Positions 6,804 through 8,623 of a stretch of DNA of 8,623 bases are shown piece after piece. The position numbers and the translations under genes were made by a program. The stretch's first letter is position 1. Each line of letters opens with the position of its first letter. The stretch comes from an uncultured Acinetobacter sp. (GTDB lineage Bacteria; Pseudomonadota; Gammaproteobacteria; Pseudomonadales; Moraxellaceae), in assembly GCA_900766635.1 (NCBI GenBank), contig CAAFWA010000268.1:1-8623 (forward strand), given 5' to 3'. The notes under the pieces are model-generated. The model made no database searches and was not told where the DNA came from. It saw nothing but the letters and a program-made list of their open reading frames with translations.

Positions 6804-7808
6804 ATGGCAACTGTTGATCTTTTTGCAATTGGCAATGCATTAATTGACCAAGAATTTAAAGTTTCTGATGCGTTTTTAAGCGACCACAACTTGCAAAAAG
6901 GCACTATGCAACTGACCGATGGCCAAACCCAAGCCGCTTTATCTGCGCAATTGCATGCCACGCAAACCCATAAAGGTCAAGCCGCAGGTGGTTCGGCTGC
7001 CAATACTACGGTAGCTTTTGCAGCGCTTGGCGGTTCAGCGTTTTATGGCTGCCGTGTGGGTAACGACGAATTAGGTCAATTTTACTTACAAGGCTTAAGT
7101 GAAGCAGGCATTTTAACCACACCTAAATCGATTAGCGAGGGCGTAACAGGTACATGTATGGTCTTGGTTAGCCCTGATTCTGAACGTACCATGCACACGT
7201 ATTTAGGCATTACCGCAGAATTATCAAGCGATCAAATTGATTTTACAGCGCTTAAAACGGCCAAATGGTTATATATCGAGGGTTATTTATCGACAAGCGA
7301 TAGCGCACGTTTGGCAGTCAAAGAAGCACGTGAAATTGCTAAAGCCAACGGGGTTAAAATTGCGCTGACTTTATCTGACCCTGCAATGGTGCAATATGCC
7401 CGCCAAGGCCTCGATGAATTACTCGATGATGGCGTAGATTTATTGTTCTGTAATGAACAAGAAGCGTTGATGTATACCAACACTCAAGATTTAGAAGCTG
7501 CTCTTGCTGCTTTACGTTTAAAAAGCCAAATGGTGGTCATCACCTTAAGTGAAAAAGGGGCTTTAATTGCCACGCAAGATGAACAATTTAATGTGGCAGG
7601 TCGTCAGGTCGTTGCTGTCGATGCCAACGGTGCAGGTGATGCCTTTGCAGGTGCGTTTCTTTATGCGTTAAATGCCAATTTAGGTTTACAAAGCGCTGCT
7701 GAATTGGCTATTTTAGTCTCAAGCCAAGTGGTATCACAGTTTGGTCCACGTTTGGCCCTAGAAGATTACGCTCAGCTCCTTGAAACTTTGCAACAGGAAC
7801 CTGCATAA
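6804..7808 (+). CDS. PfkB-family carbohydrate/nucleoside kinase, adenosine-kinase-like
   Basis: This 334-residue cytoplasmic ribokinase-fold enzyme transfers phosphate from ATP to a sugar or nucleoside hydroxyl. The N-terminal strand DLFAIGNALID is typical of the adenosine kinase-like branch. The first PfkB signature region is GQAAGGSAANT (58-68), the double-glycine substrate lid hinge. The second signature is DANGAGDAFAGAF starting at Asp273: the anion hole is GAGD and the catalytic base Asp279. Asn275 stands two residues after Asp273, where many members have Thr-x-Gly. Length and motif positions fit a complete protein. Substrate cannot be settled by sequence reading: adenosine, another nucleoside or a sugar are all possible. 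The ribosome site is weak (AAAG at 6798-6801). The next gene overlaps its stop codon by one base, so it heads an operon. Confidence 0.85.
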   Translation: MATVDLFAIGNALIDQEFKVSDAFLSDHNLQKGTMQLTDGQTQAALSAQLHATQTHKGQAAGGSAANTTVAFAALGGSAFYGCRVGNDELGQFYLQGLSEAGILTTPKSISEGVTGTCMVLVSPDSERTMHTYLGITAELSSDQIDFTALKTAKWLYIEGYLSTSDSARLAVKEAREIAKANGVKIALTLSDPAMVQYARQGLDELLDDGVDLLFCNEQEALMYTNTQDLEAALAALRLKSQMVVITLSEKGALIATQDEQFNVAGRQVVAVDANGAGDAFAGAFLYALNANLGLQSAAELAILVSSQVVSQFGPRLALEDYAQLLETLQQEPA

Positions 7809-8137
7809 TGCAAAAGATTTGCATGACCGAAGATATTCCCGAGCGCGAAGCCCGCGCTTTTGATCTCGATAATGGCGATAAAATTTTCATTACCCAACGT
7901 GATGGTTGTTTTTTCGCTTATCAAAATCTGTGTCCACACCTACAAGTCGAGCTTGAGTTTCTAGAAAATCAATTTCTCGATCGTGAGCAAGAATATATTG
8001 AATGTTCAACCCACGGCGCTTTGTTTATGGTCGAAAGTGGTGAATGTATTTCAGGGCCATGCCAAGGTCAGGCATTAGAAAAAGTCGCCATTAGTGTGCA
8101 TTCTGATGGTGGTATTTATCTTGCGCTAGACGCTTAA
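7808..8137 (+). CDS. Small Rieske [2Fe-2S] ferredoxin-like protein
   Basis: This 109-residue soluble protein consists of one Rieske domain and probably carries electrons for an unknown partner. The cluster ligands are Cys42 and His44 (box CPHLQVELEF) and Cys66 and His69 (box CSTHGALF). The 21 residues between His44 and Cys66 make a longer insert than in many Rieske ferredoxins, and box I lacks the usual Gly after CPH-x. The downstream GPCQGQALEKV (83-93) is the usual proline/glycine turn closing the fold. No signal peptide, twin-arginine motif or membrane anchor is seen. The start is TAATG-coupled to the kinase, with AGGA at 7795-7798 and a nine-base spacer. The next gene begins about ten bases downstream. 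No oxygenase or reductase gene is adjacent, so it is unlikely to be a dedicated dioxygenase component. Confidence 0.88.
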   Translation: MQKICMTEDIPEREARAFDLDNGDKIFITQRDGCFFAYQNLCPHLQVELEFLENQFLDREQEYIECSTHGALFMVESGECISGPCQGQALEKVAISVHSDGGIYLALDA

Positions 8138-8147
8138 GGTGATGAGC

Positions 8148-8623
8148 ATGCTTGAGCTATTGCATAACTTACACTTAATGCCCTTTCATTTAAGTTTAGT
8201 GATGCTGTTGGGCTTAAGTATGCTCGAAATCATTGGCTATTATTTTAAAGCACCGCCAAGCGTATGGCTCAAGCGTTGTATTCCTCAGCAATTAAAACAT
8301 GCACCGCTATTAGACGTTAAATTTTCTAAGTTGCTGATTGTGGTGTTTTTACTAATGAATTTTAGCTGTGCAGGCTATGTCCTGCAATTTGCGATTTATT
8401 CACAGCAAAATGCATTTGCACCCTTTTATTATGTGTTTTTTCCTGCGCTTATTTTAGCGATTTTTTTTACCGCCTTTATGATCCACTGTTTAGATCAAGT
8501 TTTACCCCCTCAACCTGAAAACGTATACCCTGACTTACTTGGTCGGCTCGCCACTTTAAGCCAAAAAGCACGTCCAAGTTTTCCTGCTCAAGCTCGGGTG
8601 CGTGACCCCTATGGTCAATTACA
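8148..8623 (+). CDS. YqiJ-type inner-membrane protein with OB-fold, 5' part
   Basis: This frame stays open to the window edge, so 158 codons and a partial one are visible. Hydrophobic segments lie at about residues 12-32, 60-84 and 92-115 (counted from the ATG at 8148). They are followed by a soluble region starting DLLGRLATLSQKARPSFPAQARVRDPYGQ. That segment resembles the start of the OB-fold (NfeD-like) domain of E. coli YqiJ, where a GR-a-T strand and an A-E/Q-A-x-VRD strand are typical. In that family the protein is paired with a flotillin-like YqiK that may shape membrane domains. The ATG at 8148 is preferred because AAGG (8136-8139) sits eight bases upstream; the ATG at 8142 is in frame but too close. 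It lies 10 bases after the Rieske gene, in the same operon. The family call is from memory of the motif. Confidence 0.75.
   Translation, partial: MLELLHNLHLMPFHLSLVMLLGLSMLEIIGYYFKAPPSVWLKRCIPQQLKHAPLLDVKFSKLLIVVFLLMNFSCAGYVLQFAIYSQQNAFAPFYYVFFPALILAIFFTAFMIHCLDQVLPPQPENVYPDLLGRLATLSQKARPSFPAQARVRDPYGQL

Noticed and set aside
6605..6961. Full 118-codon minus-strand open frame running into the kinase gene
   Set aside because: Its first half is antisense to the conserved kinase N-terminus, so it cannot be a real long gene; only the last 44 codons are kept as a weak possibility.

Overview
The window looks like ordinary chromosome from a gammaproteobacterium of the Acinetobacter/Moraxellaceae type. 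The evidence is AT-rich coding sequence, heavy use of TTA, AAA and ATT codons, short intergenic gaps and the character of the recognisable proteins. This assignment is inferred from gene content and style, not from a search. There is no sign of a mobile element, phage, CRISPR array, tRNA or rRNA.

Layout, left to right. (1) Bases 1-294 are the 3' end of ilvA (threonine dehydratase, second ACT-like regulatory domain), closed by a strong hairpin terminator. (2) A 159-base gap carries a possible promoter and two adjacent small inverted repeats. It leads into a two-gene potassium uptake operon, a KtrA-type RCK regulator (454-1113) and a KtrB/TrkH-type channel subunit (1110-2450), which overlap by ATGA. 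(3) A symmetric terminator fills the 29 bases between ktrB and the convergent gene pldA. (4) On the minus strand a 979-residue M16C zinc metallopeptidase (PreP/Cym1-like) is followed after 18 bases by pldA, an outer-membrane phospholipase A with an N-terminal extension. The two are probably co-transcribed from a TATAAT-type promoter near 6604-6609. (5) A 235-base divergent intergenic region separates this pair from a plus-strand operon: a PfkB-family kinase resembling adenosine kinases (6804-7808), a small Rieske [2Fe-2S] protein (7808-8137, overlapping by one base) and the start of a membrane protein with an OB-fold of the YqiJ type (8148 to the window edge).

How the genes fit together. KtrA gates KtrB in response to nucleotide binding to give potassium uptake. 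The peptidase/phospholipase pair is a tight two-gene unit whose functional link is not obvious, since one enzyme looks cytoplasmic and the other sits in the outer membrane. The kinase/Rieske/YqiJ cluster is tightly packed, but its members belong to families that are poorly characterised in this setting.

I do not see a clear undescribed system. The points most worth a second look are the structured leader in front of ktrA, the N-terminal extension of PldA with a paired-cysteine motif, a possible 44-residue ORF upstream of the peptidase whose stop codon lies in the -10 box, and the kinase/Rieske/YqiJ gene cluster.
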